Source: Thermococcus piezophilus
GTDB lineage: Archaea > Methanobacteriota_B > Thermococci > Thermococcales > Thermococcaceae
DNA length: 64,000 nt
Assembly: GCF_001647085.1 (NCBI RefSeq)
Contig: NZ_CP015520.1
Location: forward strand, 1,054,001-1,118,000
Direction of reading: 5' to 3'
The notes below the pieces were generated by a model. It was not told the DNA's origin and did no database searches. It saw nothing but the letters and a program-made list of their open reading frames with translations. This document shows positions 1 through 8,407 of the stretch, one piece after another. The position numbers and the translations under genes are program-made. Position 1 is the stretch's first letter, and every line of letters begins with the position of its first letter.

Positions 1-101
1 GATGTTGCTGTTAATATTGTTTCGAAAGCAAAGGTCGAAAGGCCTGCAATTAAAACCATCGCCGTTGTAAAGGCCTCGAGTGGGATGTCGGGGTTCGTCA
101 C
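1..101 (-). CDS. Partial N-terminus of a probable membrane protein
   Basis: Only the first 33 or so codons lie in the window; the rest runs off the left edge. It starts at GTG 101 (or the adjacent GTG at 104), overlapping the last codons of the PadR gene, and a GGAGGG ribosome binding site lies just upstream inside that gene. After a short polar start the segment becomes hydrophobic (AMVLIAGLSTFAF), as for a first transmembrane helix. Tight overlap suggests translational coupling with the regulator, so it may be the regulated membrane protein or transporter. No family can be assigned from this fragment. Confidence 0.55.
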   Translation of the reverse strand, partial: MTNPDIPLEAFTTAMVLIAGLSTFAFETILTAT

Positions 102-454
102 CACTGCTCCCTCCTTTCTATTATTCGAACTATCTCATTTATTTCACCCCTCAGCTCGGTTAGAACTTCCCTTCCAAGATCCGTAATTCTGTAATACTTC
201 CTCGGCCTTCCGCCGACCTCGGCCCAGAAGTCCTCAACGAGTCCGTACTTCTTCAGGCTCTTGAGGAGGTCGTAGAGAGTTCCCTCGCTCGGAACAAGCC
301 TTCCACTGCTCAGCTTCTCAAGCTCTTTCCTTATCGCATATCCGTGCATCTCTTCTCTCTTTTCTAAGAGAGAAAGGACTAAATAGGAGTAAAGACCGGA
401 GCGTAAGTCCTTGAGAAGCTTTTTGAGTGCCCTTTCCTTTTTGTTACCAAGCAA
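98..454 (-). CDS. PadR-family transcriptional regulator
   Basis: A 118-residue winged-helix repressor of the PadR family. The N-terminal DNA-binding domain shows the family pattern HGYAI...L then SEGTLYDLLKSL and the wing GGRPRKYYRITDLG, followed by a short C-terminal helix for dimerisation. The TTG start at 454 is supported by GGTGA seven bases upstream; no ATG occurs early. It sits between a broken YhfC-type membrane gene and the membrane gene running off the left edge, all on the minus strand and nearly contiguous. PadR proteins usually repress a neighbouring transporter or membrane protein in response to a ligand; the ligand here is unknown. Confidence 0.85.
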   Translation of the reverse strand: MLGNKKERALKKLLKDLRSGLYSYLVLSLLEKREEMHGYAIRKELEKLSSGRLVPSEGTLYDLLKSLKKYGLVEDFWAEVGGRPRKYYRITDLGREVLTELRGEINEIVRIIERREQW

Positions 455-459
455 TCACT

Positions 460-1139
460 TCACCATATTACTTTTTCTTCCTCAGGCTTCTCGACCTTCA
501 CCCTGAGCGCGAGCGCTATTCCGGCAAAGATAACCTCGTGGCGTACATAAATGTCTCGCTCCCTGTTAGCTGGTAGTAGGCTGCCATTGAGTCAACGATC
601 GTATGCAGACCGACGATTGCAATCAACCCTTTCTTTCCGAAGCCTTCCCTGTATGCGTAGGCGAGGAAGACCGTTGTCCCTACATGGAAGAACACGGCGA
701 AGTAGCGCTCGATCTACGAGAGGAGGGCTGTGCTGACTGGAACATCCAGTGGGGTCTCGCTATCGCGGCAACGGCGGCGATTATTCCCACAAAGAAAGCC
801 TCGGTGACGCCGAATCAAGCCCCACGAAGAGAGCAGTCCTCAGGTCTTTCCCTTTAACGAGAATGTATTTGGTGCCCTCTGGATGAGGCCAGCAACAAGG
901 CCCAGCCACAGCGAGGCCGCTATGGTAAAGGCCGCCCCCTTGGCTATGACATCTGCGTTCGAGCGTATTCCCAGCGCCAGTAGAGGCAACTGCTGGATTG
1001 AGTTCTGGACGATTATCGCAATGAAGAATATCGCCAGCCCGAATACGAACTCTGACCACTTTGTCCTTTTGAAGCCTAAGAATTATATCGTGGTCCAAGC
1101 GAGCAAACCTCCCAGTATCGGGAACGGGAGGAGGTACAT
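460..1139 (-). pseudogene. Decayed YhfC-type intramembrane metalloprotease-like gene
   Basis: Minus-strand frames together read as a multi-helix membrane protein resembling the YhfC/DUF2324 family (putative intramembrane metalloproteases). Recognisable pieces are MYLLPFPILGG at the start, QNSIQQLPLLALGIRSNADV, GVTEAFF, IERYFAVFFHVGTTVF and GLHTIVDSMAAYYQL near the end. No single frame carries them: there are in-frame stops at 1085-1083 (TAA) and 716-714 (TAG) and at least three frameshifts, for example near 840, 735 and 535. The start ATG at 1139 follows GGAG, and the stop TGA at 462-460 overlaps the PadR ribosome binding site, so it was the first gene of the PadR operon. Family assignment is from memory of conserved motifs. 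Confidence 0.65.
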
Positions 1140-1144
1140 GGCAA

Positions 1145-1474
1145 TCACTCCTTTTCCATGACCACCGCAGTACCGTAGGCGTAAACCTCAGCAACACTAG
1201 AACCGACGTTCGCAGTTGCGAAGCGGACGTTTACAACGGCGTTGGCTCCGAGCTCCTTGGCGTGGAGTACCATCCTTTTCAGGGCCTCCTCCCTGGCCTC
1301 GGCTATCATCTGGGTGTACTCTTTCACTTCGCCACCTTTTATGTTTCTAAAAACGGCCATTATGTCCCTGCCCAGGTGGGTGGCCTTAACTATTCCTCCC
1401 CTAGCTATTCCCCTGATCTCAACTATTCTGTATCCGGGCACGCTTTCGGTCGTAACTACTATGATGTCCTCCAT
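1145..1474 (-). CDS. YbjQ/UPF0145 family protein
   Basis: A 109-residue protein of the YbjQ (UPF0145) family, whose small beta-rich domain assembles as a pentamer and has been called a putative heavy-metal-binding domain; its biochemical role is not established. Family features seen are the opening VTTESVPGYRIVEIRG, the central RDIMAVFRNIKGGEVKEYTQM and the end ELGANAVVNVRF...VYAYGTAVV. ATG 1474 has GGTGAC immediately upstream; a longer frame reaching 1681 lacks a ribosome site and overlaps dph2 antisense. The broken YhfC-type gene starts a few bases downstream, so the two were probably co-transcribed. Confidence 0.9.
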   Translation of the reverse strand: MEDIIVVTTESVPGYRIVEIRGIARGGIVKATHLGRDIMAVFRNIKGGEVKEYTQMIAEAREEALKRMVLHAKELGANAVVNVRFATANVGSSVAEVYAYGTAVVMEKE

Positions 1475-1518
1475 AACGTCACCCCCAATACATCGGACTT
1501 CGAGGTATATTGGGTGTG

Positions 1519-1562
1519 AAAATATAAAAATATTTCCCCCTTTTTTGGGGAAGAATTTTAAG
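1519..1562. promoter_or_regulatory. AT-rich divergent promoter region between ybjQ and dph2
   Basis: The 118-base gap between two divergent genes holds an A/T block at 1520-1535 (AATATAAAAATATTT) that can serve as a TATA element for the minus-strand ybjQ gene. A second TTTTAA element near 1555-1560 lies about 35 bases before the dph2 start. A C/G inverted block (CCCCC-T6-GGGG) lies between them. Assignments are by spacing only. Confidence 0.4.
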
Positions 1563-1592
1563 GCCTCATTATGAAGGCTCATTGGTGAGAGG

Positions 1593-2627
1593 ATGCACGA
1601 GATAGATGAGCGAGAGATATTGAAAGTACTTGGAGAGCTTAAAGCTAAGCGCGTTCTTATCCAGACTCCCGAGGGCCTCAAGCACGAGGCTCAGTTTCTG
1701 GCCGACTTTCTTGAAGAGAACGGGATAGAGGCAATAATAAGCGGCGACATCAACTATGGTGCCTGTGACCCTGCTGATAGGGAGGCGAAGGCCCTCGGTT
1801 GCGACGCGCTCATTCATCTCGGCCACAGCTACATGAAGCTCAACCTTGAGGTTCCCACCCTCTTTGTTCCAGCCTTTGCCAAAGTTGACGTTCTTCCTGC
1901 GCTGGAGAAGAATCTGGACGAGATTAAAAAGCTCGGGAGGAAGATAGCGCTCGTTACAACCGCCCAGCACATACACCAGCTGGAAAGGGCCAGGGAGTTC
2001 CTTGAAAATGGTGGCTTTGAAGTCCTCGTAGGTGATGGCGACGGAAGGGTAAGCTGGCGCGGCCAGGTTATCGGTTGCAACTTCACCGCCGCCAAAGTTG
2101 ACGCCGATGGGGTGCTTTTCATTGGTGCTGGATACTTCCACCCGGTTGGAGTTGCCCTGGCAGTCAGGAAGCCCACCCTAGCGGTAAACCCCTACAGTAG
2201 GGATGCGATATGGATGAATGAAGAGGCCGAATGGATAATACGAAAGCGCTGGGCCCAGATAGCGAAGGCTTACGATGTGGAAAAGTTCGGTGTCGTTGTA
2301 AGCACCAAGAAGGGGCAGCTTCGTCTGGGGGAGGCGAGGAGAATAATTAAGCTCCTCCGCGAGCACGGGAAGTACGCGAGGCTCATAGCCATGAACCACA
2401 TAAGCTATCCCGCTCTCGAAGGCTTTGACTTCGATGCCTATGTGGTAGTGGCCTGTCCAAGGGTGCCCATAGACGACGTCGAGAACTGGAGAAAGCCGGT
2501 TCTAACTCCACCTGAGGTGGAACTCCTCCTTGGCCTGCGCGAGGACTACGAGTTCGATGAAATCTTCGGGGGGAAGCGGGATAAGAACGAACCTTTTGGC
2601 ATAGCCCTCCACGGGGTGAGAGGTTGA
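1593..2627 (+). CDS. dph2: Dph2, diphthamide biosynthesis [4Fe-4S] enzyme
   Basis: A 344-residue 2-(3-amino-3-carboxypropyl)histidine synthase. It catalyses the first step of diphthamide formation on elongation factor 2, transferring the aminocarboxypropyl group of S-adenosylmethionine to the target histidine by non-canonical radical chemistry. Three cysteines that ligate the iron-sulfur cluster in the archaeal homodimer are present at about residues 58 (YGACDP), 162 (VIGCNF) and 288 (VACPR), one in each of three repeated domains. ATG 1593 follows GGTGAG. The stop overlaps the TTG start of the next methyltransferase (GGTTGA), indicating coupled translation. Confidence 0.95.
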   Translation: MHEIDEREILKVLGELKAKRVLIQTPEGLKHEAQFLADFLEENGIEAIISGDINYGACDPADREAKALGCDALIHLGHSYMKLNLEVPTLFVPAFAKVDVLPALEKNLDEIKKLGRKIALVTTAQHIHQLERAREFLENGGFEVLVGDGDGRVSWRGQVIGCNFTAAKVDADGVLFIGAGYFHPVGVALAVRKPTLAVNPYSRDAIWMNEEAEWIIRKRWAQIAKAYDVEKFGVVVSTKKGQLRLGEARRIIKLLREHGKYARLIAMNHISYPALEGFDFDAYVVVACPRVPIDDVENWRKPVLTPPEVELLLGLREDYEFDEIFGGKRDKNEPFGIALHGVRG

Positions 2628-3235
2628 GGAAAAAGCACCTTGCGATGATCCTTTCAAGGTTGAAAGGCTTTCCACAGCCGAAACCCGAATTGGAGCAGTA
2701 CAGAACCCCAGGAGACGTTGCGGCAGAATTGCTCTGGCTGGCTCACTCCATTGGAGACATTGAAGGTAAAGTCATCGCGGATTTGGGTGCCGGGACTGGA
2801 GTTCTGAGTGCCGGCGCATGCCTGATGGGGGCTGAAAGAGTCTACGCCGTTGAAATCGACGGGAAGGCTTTAAGAATCGCCAGGGAGAACGTCGAATCTC
2901 TCAGCCTTGAGAACTGTGTTGAGTTCGTGAACTTTGACGTCTCGGATTTTGCCCTCCGTGTTGATACTGTGGTAATGAACCCTCCCTTTGGCAGCCAGGT
3001 GAAGCATGCCGACAGACCCTTTCTTATGAGGGCCTTTGGGATAAGTGACGTTGTCTATTCCATTCACCTCGCGAAGCCTGAGGTGAGAAGGTTCATTGAA
3101 ACGTTCGTTAGAGATGCTGGTTTTTCAATAACTCATAGGATAACTATTCCTTTTGAGATTCCCGCCCAATTCTTCTTCCATCGAAAGAGACTGGAGAGGA
3201 TTCTGGTCGATATTTACAGGTTCGAGAGGACTTAA
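2624..3235 (+). CDS. METTL5-like N6-adenine rRNA methyltransferase
   Basis: A 203-residue Rossmann-fold SAM-dependent methyltransferase. Motif I is DLGAGTG (about residues 53-59), the acidic SAM ribose ligand is in VEID, and motif IV is NPPFG (119-123), the signature of amino-methyltransferases acting on adenine. Size and motif arrangement match the METTL5 group, which in eukaryotes modifies an adenine in the small-subunit rRNA decoding region; the archaeal substrate is inferred. The start is a TTG overlapping the dph2 stop, with GGGGTGAGAGG upstream. Pairing with dph2 places two translation-apparatus modification genes in one operon. Confidence 0.85.
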   Translation: MRKKHLAMILSRLKGFPQPKPELEQYRTPGDVAAELLWLAHSIGDIEGKVIADLGAGTGVLSAGACLMGAERVYAVEIDGKALRIARENVESLSLENCVEFVNFDVSDFALRVDTVVMNPPFGSQVKHADRPFLMRAFGISDVVYSIHLAKPEVRRFIETFVRDAGFSITHRITIPFEIPAQFFFHRKRLERILVDIYRFERT

Positions 3236-3246
3236 AATACCGACTG

Positions 3247-3262
3247 GCGAAAAGAATATATT
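3247..3262 (+). promoter_or_regulatory. BRE/TATA promoter of first helical-repeat paralog
   Basis: GCGAAAAGAATATATT reads as a BRE purine stretch followed by a TATA box, about 50 bases before the ATG at 3313. A near-identical element (GCGAAATTAATATATG, 4372-4387) precedes the second paralog, so promoter and gene appear to have been duplicated together. Confidence 0.6.
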
Positions 3263-3312
3263 GGATAACCCCCAACCAATAGTAGTTGCTATAATCGATG
3301 GTGGTGACTGTA

Positions 3313-4290
3313 ATGGGTGGTGTCTCTACCGATAAAATAATGGAGCTGATACTTTCTTGGCAGATGATGGATGCGGTTGAACTGTCTCGGGGTAGTGAGG
3401 AGGCACTTCTAGCACTTATTGACCTTGCTAGGGAGGAAGATAGAACCATAAAGATGAGGGCCCTTGCCGCGCTCGAGGAGGTTCTTAATGGGACCGACAG
3501 AAAGACGAAGTCTCTAATATTGAAGAGCGGTTTCGATGCAATAGTGGAGGCCCTCCATGAAGGAGATGAGCGACTTAACATGAGGGCCCTTAGGGTTTTA
3601 AAACGTCTGGTTGGGGAAACTCCCCTGCGGGAAAAACAGCTGGTGGACCTCGTGGATGCACTCGCTTCACTGGTTTCCAGGGGCGAAGGCCTGGCATGGC
3701 TCGAGGCGGTGGAGCTTGCGGCGAAGATATCCGTGCCCTCTCCCCCCGATGGAGTGCTCTCCCGCATGGCGTCTCTCCTCAACTCGCCTAACCTCCACGG
3801 AAAGGCACTGGCTTTGAGGCTGCTTCTCAACATGGGGCAACCGTCAAGTGAAAACTGGGGCCTTATCCTCAGGGGGACGGCGGAGCTCATAAGGAGTGGG
3901 AATCCTCTCCTCGTAGAAGTTGCCCTAGATGCATTGGCAGACATACTAAAGCTCCCGAGTACTATTCCTATGGAGGGAGTTCTTCGGGAAATTCTTCCGG
4001 TTCTCAAAGAGCTTACAAAGACCGCCGATAACTTAGTCCTGCGCGCGAGGGCCGGTGAAATTCTGGGGCTTTTGGAGGGCGCACTTTACAGTTACTACCG
4101 TTCGAGGCCGGAGGAAGCCAGGAATGTTGTTAAGAAGTTCCTGAACGCGGGTCTCATTGATGAAGCAATGATTCTCGCTCTGGTTGTGGGGGACTCTTCT
4201 CTGTTGCTTGGAGTCGACGGTGAAATGCAGCCTCCCGACGTGCTTGGTGGGACGTTCGATAAACTGCCTGGGTCACCGCGCGGGCCATAG
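3313..4290 (+). CDS. Helical (HEAT-like) repeat protein, paralog 1
   Basis: A protein of about 325 residues, almost entirely alpha-helical, with recurring 35-40 residue units of the pattern A/V-L-x-A-L-x-x-L/I, as in HEAT or Armadillo repeats (for example RALAALEEVL, RALRVLKRLV, VALDALADIL). It shares its opening block (LSWQ, then LLALIDLARE) with the next gene, so the two are tandem paralogs. No catalytic motif, signal peptide or membrane segment is visible, which suggests a protein-binding scaffold. ATG 3313 is chosen for GGTGA five bases upstream; an in-frame ATG at 3298 is possible. The C-terminal 60 residues have no counterpart in the paralog. Function unknown. Confidence 0.8.
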   Translation: MGGVSTDKIMELILSWQMMDAVELSRGSEEALLALIDLAREEDRTIKMRALAALEEVLNGTDRKTKSLILKSGFDAIVEALHEGDERLNMRALRVLKRLVGETPLREKQLVDLVDALASLVSRGEGLAWLEAVELAAKISVPSPPDGVLSRMASLLNSPNLHGKALALRLLLNMGQPSSENWGLILRGTAELIRSGNPLLVEVALDALADILKLPSTIPMEGVLREILPVLKELTKTADNLVLRARAGEILGLLEGALYSYYRSRPEEARNVVKKFLNAGLIDEAMILALVVGDSSLLLGVDGEMQPPDVLGGTFDKLPGSPRGP

Positions 4291-4371
4291 TGCTTGCCAC
4301 TCCTCACTTCCCCGGGAGTTGTGGAGGACCTAGTTAGTTAGGAGAACCACTTAAAATTTGTAAAGCGAAAA

Positions 4372-4387
4372 GCGAAATTAATATATG
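4372..4387 (+). promoter_or_regulatory. BRE/TATA promoter of second helical-repeat paralog
   Basis: GCGAAATTAATATATG lies about 25 bases before the ATG at 4413. That spacing puts transcription initiation at or next to the start codon, and no clear ribosome binding site precedes it, so the transcript is probably leaderless or nearly so. Confidence 0.6.
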
Positions 4388-4412
4388 TTCGAAATTTGAA
4401 TTATCTACTGTA

Positions 4413-5243
4413 ATGTCCCCGCGCAACACTCTATCAAAAGCCGAGCTCAGAGAGATTGTGCTTTCCTGGCAGATATTGGAGACGGTGAGACTGGCCTCCG
4501 AGGATGAGGGCCTTCTAATTCTCATTCTGGATCTTGCCAGGGAGCGGGATGATATCACGCGCCTTAGGGCGTTCATGGCCCTTAACGAGATTTTCAAAAG
4601 AACTGGTGGGGATGTGAAGAGCCGGGTTCTAAAGAACCATCTGGATGTGTTTATTGATACACTGACTGACGAAAACGAGAGAATAGTAATGAAGGCGCTT
4701 CGTGCTTTGGGGCACCTGGTTGAGGGTATTCCCCTTGAAGAGAAGGAATTCCTGGAGATAACAGAGGTTTTAACGAATCTTGTGGAAAATTCAAATCGTG
4801 ACATAGTGACGCTGGAAGCTATTGACGTGCTCTCAAAAGTTCGGCCAGTCAGAATGTCCGAATCCATAAACACCAAGATCAATAAACTCATCGGTTCCGA
4901 TGACCCATACTTAAAAACGATAGGGCTACGTCTTCTTGCCAATTCTTTTATTCCCTCTGACGACGTGGATGCTTTGAGACTCCTGCTTACTGAGGCATAT
5001 ACTCTCCTCTTTAGTGGAGAAGATTTCCTTTTGGAGTTGATTCTCGATGTGTTGGGGGATGTTATGAAGTACCCTCTTCCTGCGGACGTAAAAGATGAGG
5101 TCGTGAGAATCTCTAAAGTTGTGGGGGAGTTAATCCACCAAAAAGAGGATCCTCTGGTGCGTATAAAAGCCAAGGAGGTCTCTGGACGAGTTACATCTTT
5201 TATTTCTAGTTCACAGTCTGTCGGGGAGTTTCGCAGGTTTTAA
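4413..5243 (+). CDS. Helical (HEAT-like) repeat protein, paralog 2
   Basis: A 276-residue helical-repeat protein paralogous to the gene just upstream: both begin with an LSWQ-containing helix, followed by L-I-L-D/A-L-A-R-E and a unit RAF/LMALNEI. Further units include KALRALGHLV and LILDVLGDVM. No enzymatic motif, signal peptide or transmembrane helix is visible. It has its own promoter and is about 50 residues shorter at the C-terminus than paralog 1. An adaptor or scaffold role is the only inference the sequence supports; the family looks restricted to Thermococcales as far as I recognise it. Confidence 0.8.
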   Translation: MSPRNTLSKAELREIVLSWQILETVRLASEDEGLLILILDLARERDDITRLRAFMALNEIFKRTGGDVKSRVLKNHLDVFIDTLTDENERIVMKALRALGHLVEGIPLEEKEFLEITEVLTNLVENSNRDIVTLEAIDVLSKVRPVRMSESINTKINKLIGSDDPYLKTIGLRLLANSFIPSDDVDALRLLLTEAYTLLFSGEDFLLELILDVLGDVMKYPLPADVKDEVVRISKVVGELIHQKEDPLVRIKAKEVSGRVTSFISSSQSVGEFRRF

Positions 5244-5279
5244 AACTCTAACCTCAAGAATTCCTTGAGGGGTGCAAAG

Positions 5280-6605
5280 TTGGGGAAGCTCAAACTGAGC
5301 GATAGGCAGCTCTACGCGCTGATCGAGGCGGTAAAACTCGGTGAGGAGATCAAACCAAGCCAGAGTGCCAAGAGAAAGGCCTTCGCGAAATACCGAATCG
5401 ATGGGTGGGAGAATTCGAAGCTTACCGGTATCTTCTATTCAATTCAGCGGAGGCTCGGCCTGATAGACGAGATAATCGAGGAGCTGGTCGGAGTTTCGCC
5501 CTACATCCTCGACCCCTGGCTGAGGACGACGCTTAGGGTTGCCGTGGAGGTTGCCGTCTTCAGGGACCCGAGCGAGAAGACTAGGAGGCATTTGAAGGGC
5601 CTCGCCCAGTTTCTCTCGAGAAGAACACATCCATTCGTGGGCTATTACTACTATGACCTTCTCCCGAGGGTTCTGGAATACGTCCCCCAGCTTGACACCG
5701 AGGAGAAACGCCTCGAATGGGAATACCTGTTTCCCGAGTGGTTTATCCACAGGGTGAGGGAGCTCGTTGGGGAGGAAGCAGAGGAACTTCTCAAGGCCCT
5801 TAACGAGACCCTGCCAACGAGCATAAGGGTGAATCTCCTCAAGGCGAGCGTGGATGAGGTCGAGGACTACCTGAGGAATAAGGAAGTGCGCTTCGAGAGG
5901 AGCGAGAGGATTGAGACCGTTCTGAGAATCCTTGACCCATTCAATCCTAAGTGGCTCTTCAACAAGGGGCTTGCTATACCACAGGAAGAGGCAGCAGCGG
6001 TCGCCTCGCTCGTTTTGGCTCCCGAACTCGGGGAAACGGTGGTCGATTTGGCGGCCGCTCCCGGAGGCAAGACCGCCCACATGGCTGAGCTTATGAGAAA
6101 CGAAGGAAGCATTTATGCCTTCGACGTTGATAGAGCAAGGATAAAGCGCATGAAGGAAATTCTAAGGAGAGCTGGCGTTAAGATAGCTGAAGTAATCAAG
6201 GCCGACGGGAGGAGGGCTCCAGAAATCCTCGGGGAGGAGATAGCTGACAGAGTTCTTCTCGATGCCCCCTGCACGAGCGATGGAACCATAGCGAAAAATC
6301 CCGAGCTGAGATGGCGCCTCAGGGAGAAGAACATCCCTAAGGTCGTTTCCCTTCAGAGGGAGCTCATCGAGAGCGCCTGGAAGCTGTTGAAACATGGAGG
6401 AAGGATGCTCTACTCAACCTGCTCGATGCTGCCAGAGGAGAACGAAGAGCTAATTGAATGGTTCCTGGGGAGGCACGATGATGCCCGTTTGGTTCCCCTG
6501 AAGGGCCCCTATGATGAGGGATTCCTGCCCGGAACGATGAGGGCCTGGCCCCATAGGCACAGGACGATAAGCTTCTTCTATGCCCTGCTAGAAAAGAAGA
6601 AGTAG
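5280..6605 (+). CDS. RsmB/NSUN-type RNA cytosine-C5 methyltransferase with NusB-like domain
   Basis: A 441-residue SAM-dependent m5C RNA methyltransferase. The N-terminal 140 residues are helical and resemble the NusB-like RNA-binding domain of RsmB. The catalytic domain has motif I AAAPGGKT (about 258-265), motif IV DAPCTS with the release cysteine (about 331) and motif VI STCS with the nucleophilic cysteine (about 381). TTG 5280 is preferred because GGGGTG lies six bases upstream; an in-frame TTG at 5265 has no such site. A related enzyme lies at 32440-33792 on the other strand, so the two probably methylate different rRNA or tRNA positions. Confidence 0.9.
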   Translation: MGKLKLSDRQLYALIEAVKLGEEIKPSQSAKRKAFAKYRIDGWENSKLTGIFYSIQRRLGLIDEIIEELVGVSPYILDPWLRTTLRVAVEVAVFRDPSEKTRRHLKGLAQFLSRRTHPFVGYYYYDLLPRVLEYVPQLDTEEKRLEWEYLFPEWFIHRVRELVGEEAEELLKALNETLPTSIRVNLLKASVDEVEDYLRNKEVRFERSERIETVLRILDPFNPKWLFNKGLAIPQEEAAAVASLVLAPELGETVVDLAAAPGGKTAHMAELMRNEGSIYAFDVDRARIKRMKEILRRAGVKIAEVIKADGRRAPEILGEEIADRVLLDAPCTSDGTIAKNPELRWRLREKNIPKVVSLQRELIESAWKLLKHGGRMLYSTCSMLPEENEELIEWFLGRHDDARLVPLKGPYDEGFLPGTMRAWPHRHRTISFFYALLEKKK

Positions 6606-6609
6606 GGGT

Positions 6610-7692
6610 TCAGGTCTCCTTTTCGAGTTTTATCCTCAGCGGCTCTGCGAACCAATTAACGCGCTGCGGGAAGGGTATCTCTATGCCGGCCTCGTCAAGG
6701 GCCTTCTTCACTTTTGATATCAGCTCCGTTTTGACGTTGAACCATTTCTCACTCGGAGCCCATGCCCGGATCGAGAGTATAACCGCGTTGTCCCCAAGGT
6801 CTTCAACGAAAATGAGGGGCTCTGGTTCCGCCAGGACCAGGGGCATCTTGTCGAGGGTTTCCCTTATCACCTCGATGGCCTTTTCGATGTCTGCACTGTA
6901 GGCTATGCCGATCCTTACGTCCACCCTTCTGGCGGGGTACCCCTGGAGGTTGATTATGTTGCTGTTGAAGAGCTTTTCGTTTGGAATTCTGATAAGGGTG
7001 CCGTCCCAGGCCCGAATCCGAGTCGACAGGATTCTTATGTCCTCCACAACGCCCCCGAGCTCGCCTATTTTCACTGGGTCGCCGATGTTAAGGGGCTTAT
7101 CGAAGTACATGAAGAGTCCGGAGATGAAGTTCGAAACTACAGTCTGGGCTGAAAAACCGAGGACGATACCTGTTATTCCCGCCGCGGCGAGAAGGGCGCT
7201 CAGTTGAGTGCTGACTCCTGCAAAGTTGAGACTCAAAAAGAACGCCACGGTGATGAAGGTATAGTAGAATATCTTGGCCTTTATCTGCACGTCTGGGGAG
7301 GGCCTCCTGCCCGCGCTCATGATGAAGTAATCCTTGGACTTCCTGGCTATTAAGTAGGCGAAGTAAAAGAAGCCGACCGCGAAGGTTATGTTCCCGACCG
7401 TCGTCCGCAATATCGGGTAAGCCATTAAACCAATCTCAAAGAGGGACCATGTTATTCCCCCAAGGACGAACATGCGGAACACTATATCAGCGGTGTCCTC
7501 GTTGATTATCCACGTGAGGCTGGTCTCCTTTGATTCCCTGATTATGATTTTTCTGAGGGTCCTTCCAAGGATTATCATGGCAACTAGGATAACAACTGCC
7601 TTGATGGCCGTTTCTAATGTTATCCCAGCCAGTATTGGTTTCTCCAGGCCAGTGGGGAGAGTTGTGGTGGTATTATCCGTTAAGTTTGCCAT
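6610..7692 (-). CDS. mscS: MscS-family mechanosensitive channel
   Basis: A 360-residue small-conductance mechanosensitive channel that releases solutes on hypo-osmotic shock. It has an N-terminal helix, a central set of hydrophobic segments, then the pore-lining TM3 with the glycine/alanine pattern ALLAAAGITGIVLGFSAQ, followed by the cytoplasmic beta domain (FDKPLNIGDPVKIGELGG...IPNEKLFNSNI). ATG 7692 follows GGTGGTGA, which contains the stop of the upstream DUF432 gene, so the two are translationally coupled. It is larger than E. coli MscS, with extra N-terminal helices. Confidence 0.93.
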   Translation of the reverse strand: MANLTDNTTTTLPTGLEKPILAGITLETAIKAVVILVAMIILGRTLRKIIIRESKETSLTWIINEDTADIVFRMFVLGGITWSLFEIGLMAYPILRTTVGNITFAVGFFYFAYLIARKSKDYFIMSAGRRPSPDVQIKAKIFYYTFITVAFFLSLNFAGVSTQLSALLAAAGITGIVLGFSAQTVVSNFISGLFMYFDKPLNIGDPVKIGELGGVVEDIRILSTRIRAWDGTLIRIPNEKLFNSNIINLQGYPARRVDVRIGIAYSADIEKAIEVIRETLDKMPLVLAEPEPLIFVEDLGDNAVILSIRAWAPSEKWFNVKTELISKVKKALDEAGIEIPFPQRVNWFAEPLRIKLEKET

Positions 7693-7694
7693 TC

Positions 7695-8333
7695 TCACCA
7701 CCTCATCTTGAAGTTTGGTAGCGGTTCTGCCCTGTGGGTGGCCTTCAATGTTCCATCGGGCGGGTTTCCAGTGTTGTTGACCTCATAGGGCTCTTTGGTT
7801 GTCAGTATTACGAGCGGGTAGTATGCCCTCTCCGGGGAGTAGAACATGACGCTGTTCCTTATCGGGATGACGATCTTATCGACGAGCTTCCACTCGTCGG
7901 TTGGATTGTTTATCACGAGCTTTATAACACCGAGCTCATCGGGTGTTCTCTCGAGAAACTCGCTCACATGATAGCGCGCTATTACACCTACGTTATCCTG
8001 GCCGTAGAGCGCGTACTTCTCCCTACCGATCACGAAGCGGTCTATCATAACGTCTCCACTTTTGACTTCTATATCTATTGGAGTGGATAGGTAGCCTGTG
8101 AGCCTCTCCTTGGGTGGAATGGATAATCTGGACGAGAACTTCACCATGAGAAACTTGACTCCATAGCCCGTGGCAGGTGAGGGGAGTACATTAAACGCCC
8201 CTTTGCCCCGTTTTATCAGAACCCGAACATTGTCCCGCTTGTAGAGGATTTTATCCCCGGGCATCTCTACGAGGTGTATTTTTTTGTTGAGGATTTTGAT
8301 GAACTGCGTTTTGAGCTCGTGCTCTCCAAACAT
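7695..8333 (-). CDS. DUF432 family protein
   Basis: A 212-residue soluble protein that I recognise as DUF432, a family of unknown function common in Thermococcales. It has no signal peptide or transmembrane segment and is rich in predicted beta strands. Its stop overlaps the MscS ribosome binding site (two bases from the MscS start). The pairing suggests a partner or cytoplasmic modulator of the channel, but that is inference from context alone. TATA-like sequence GGATTTAAAG on the minus-strand side near 8355-8365 probably drives both genes. Confidence 0.75.
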   Translation of the reverse strand: MFGEHELKTQFIKILNKKIHLVEMPGDKILYKRDNVRVLIKRGKGAFNVLPSPATGYGVKFLMVKFSSRLSIPPKERLTGYLSTPIDIEVKSGDVMIDRFVIGREKYALYGQDNVGVIARYHVSEFLERTPDELGVIKLVINNPTDEWKLVDKIVIPIRNSVMFYSPERAYYPLVILTTKEPYEVNNTGNPPDGTLKATHRAEPLPNFKMRW

Positions 8334-8407
8334 GGATAAAAATTGGGGTTCAAGGATTTAAAGTTTGCCTGGAAATGTGGAAAAATTGGCAAAATAACGG
8401 AAGGGCC

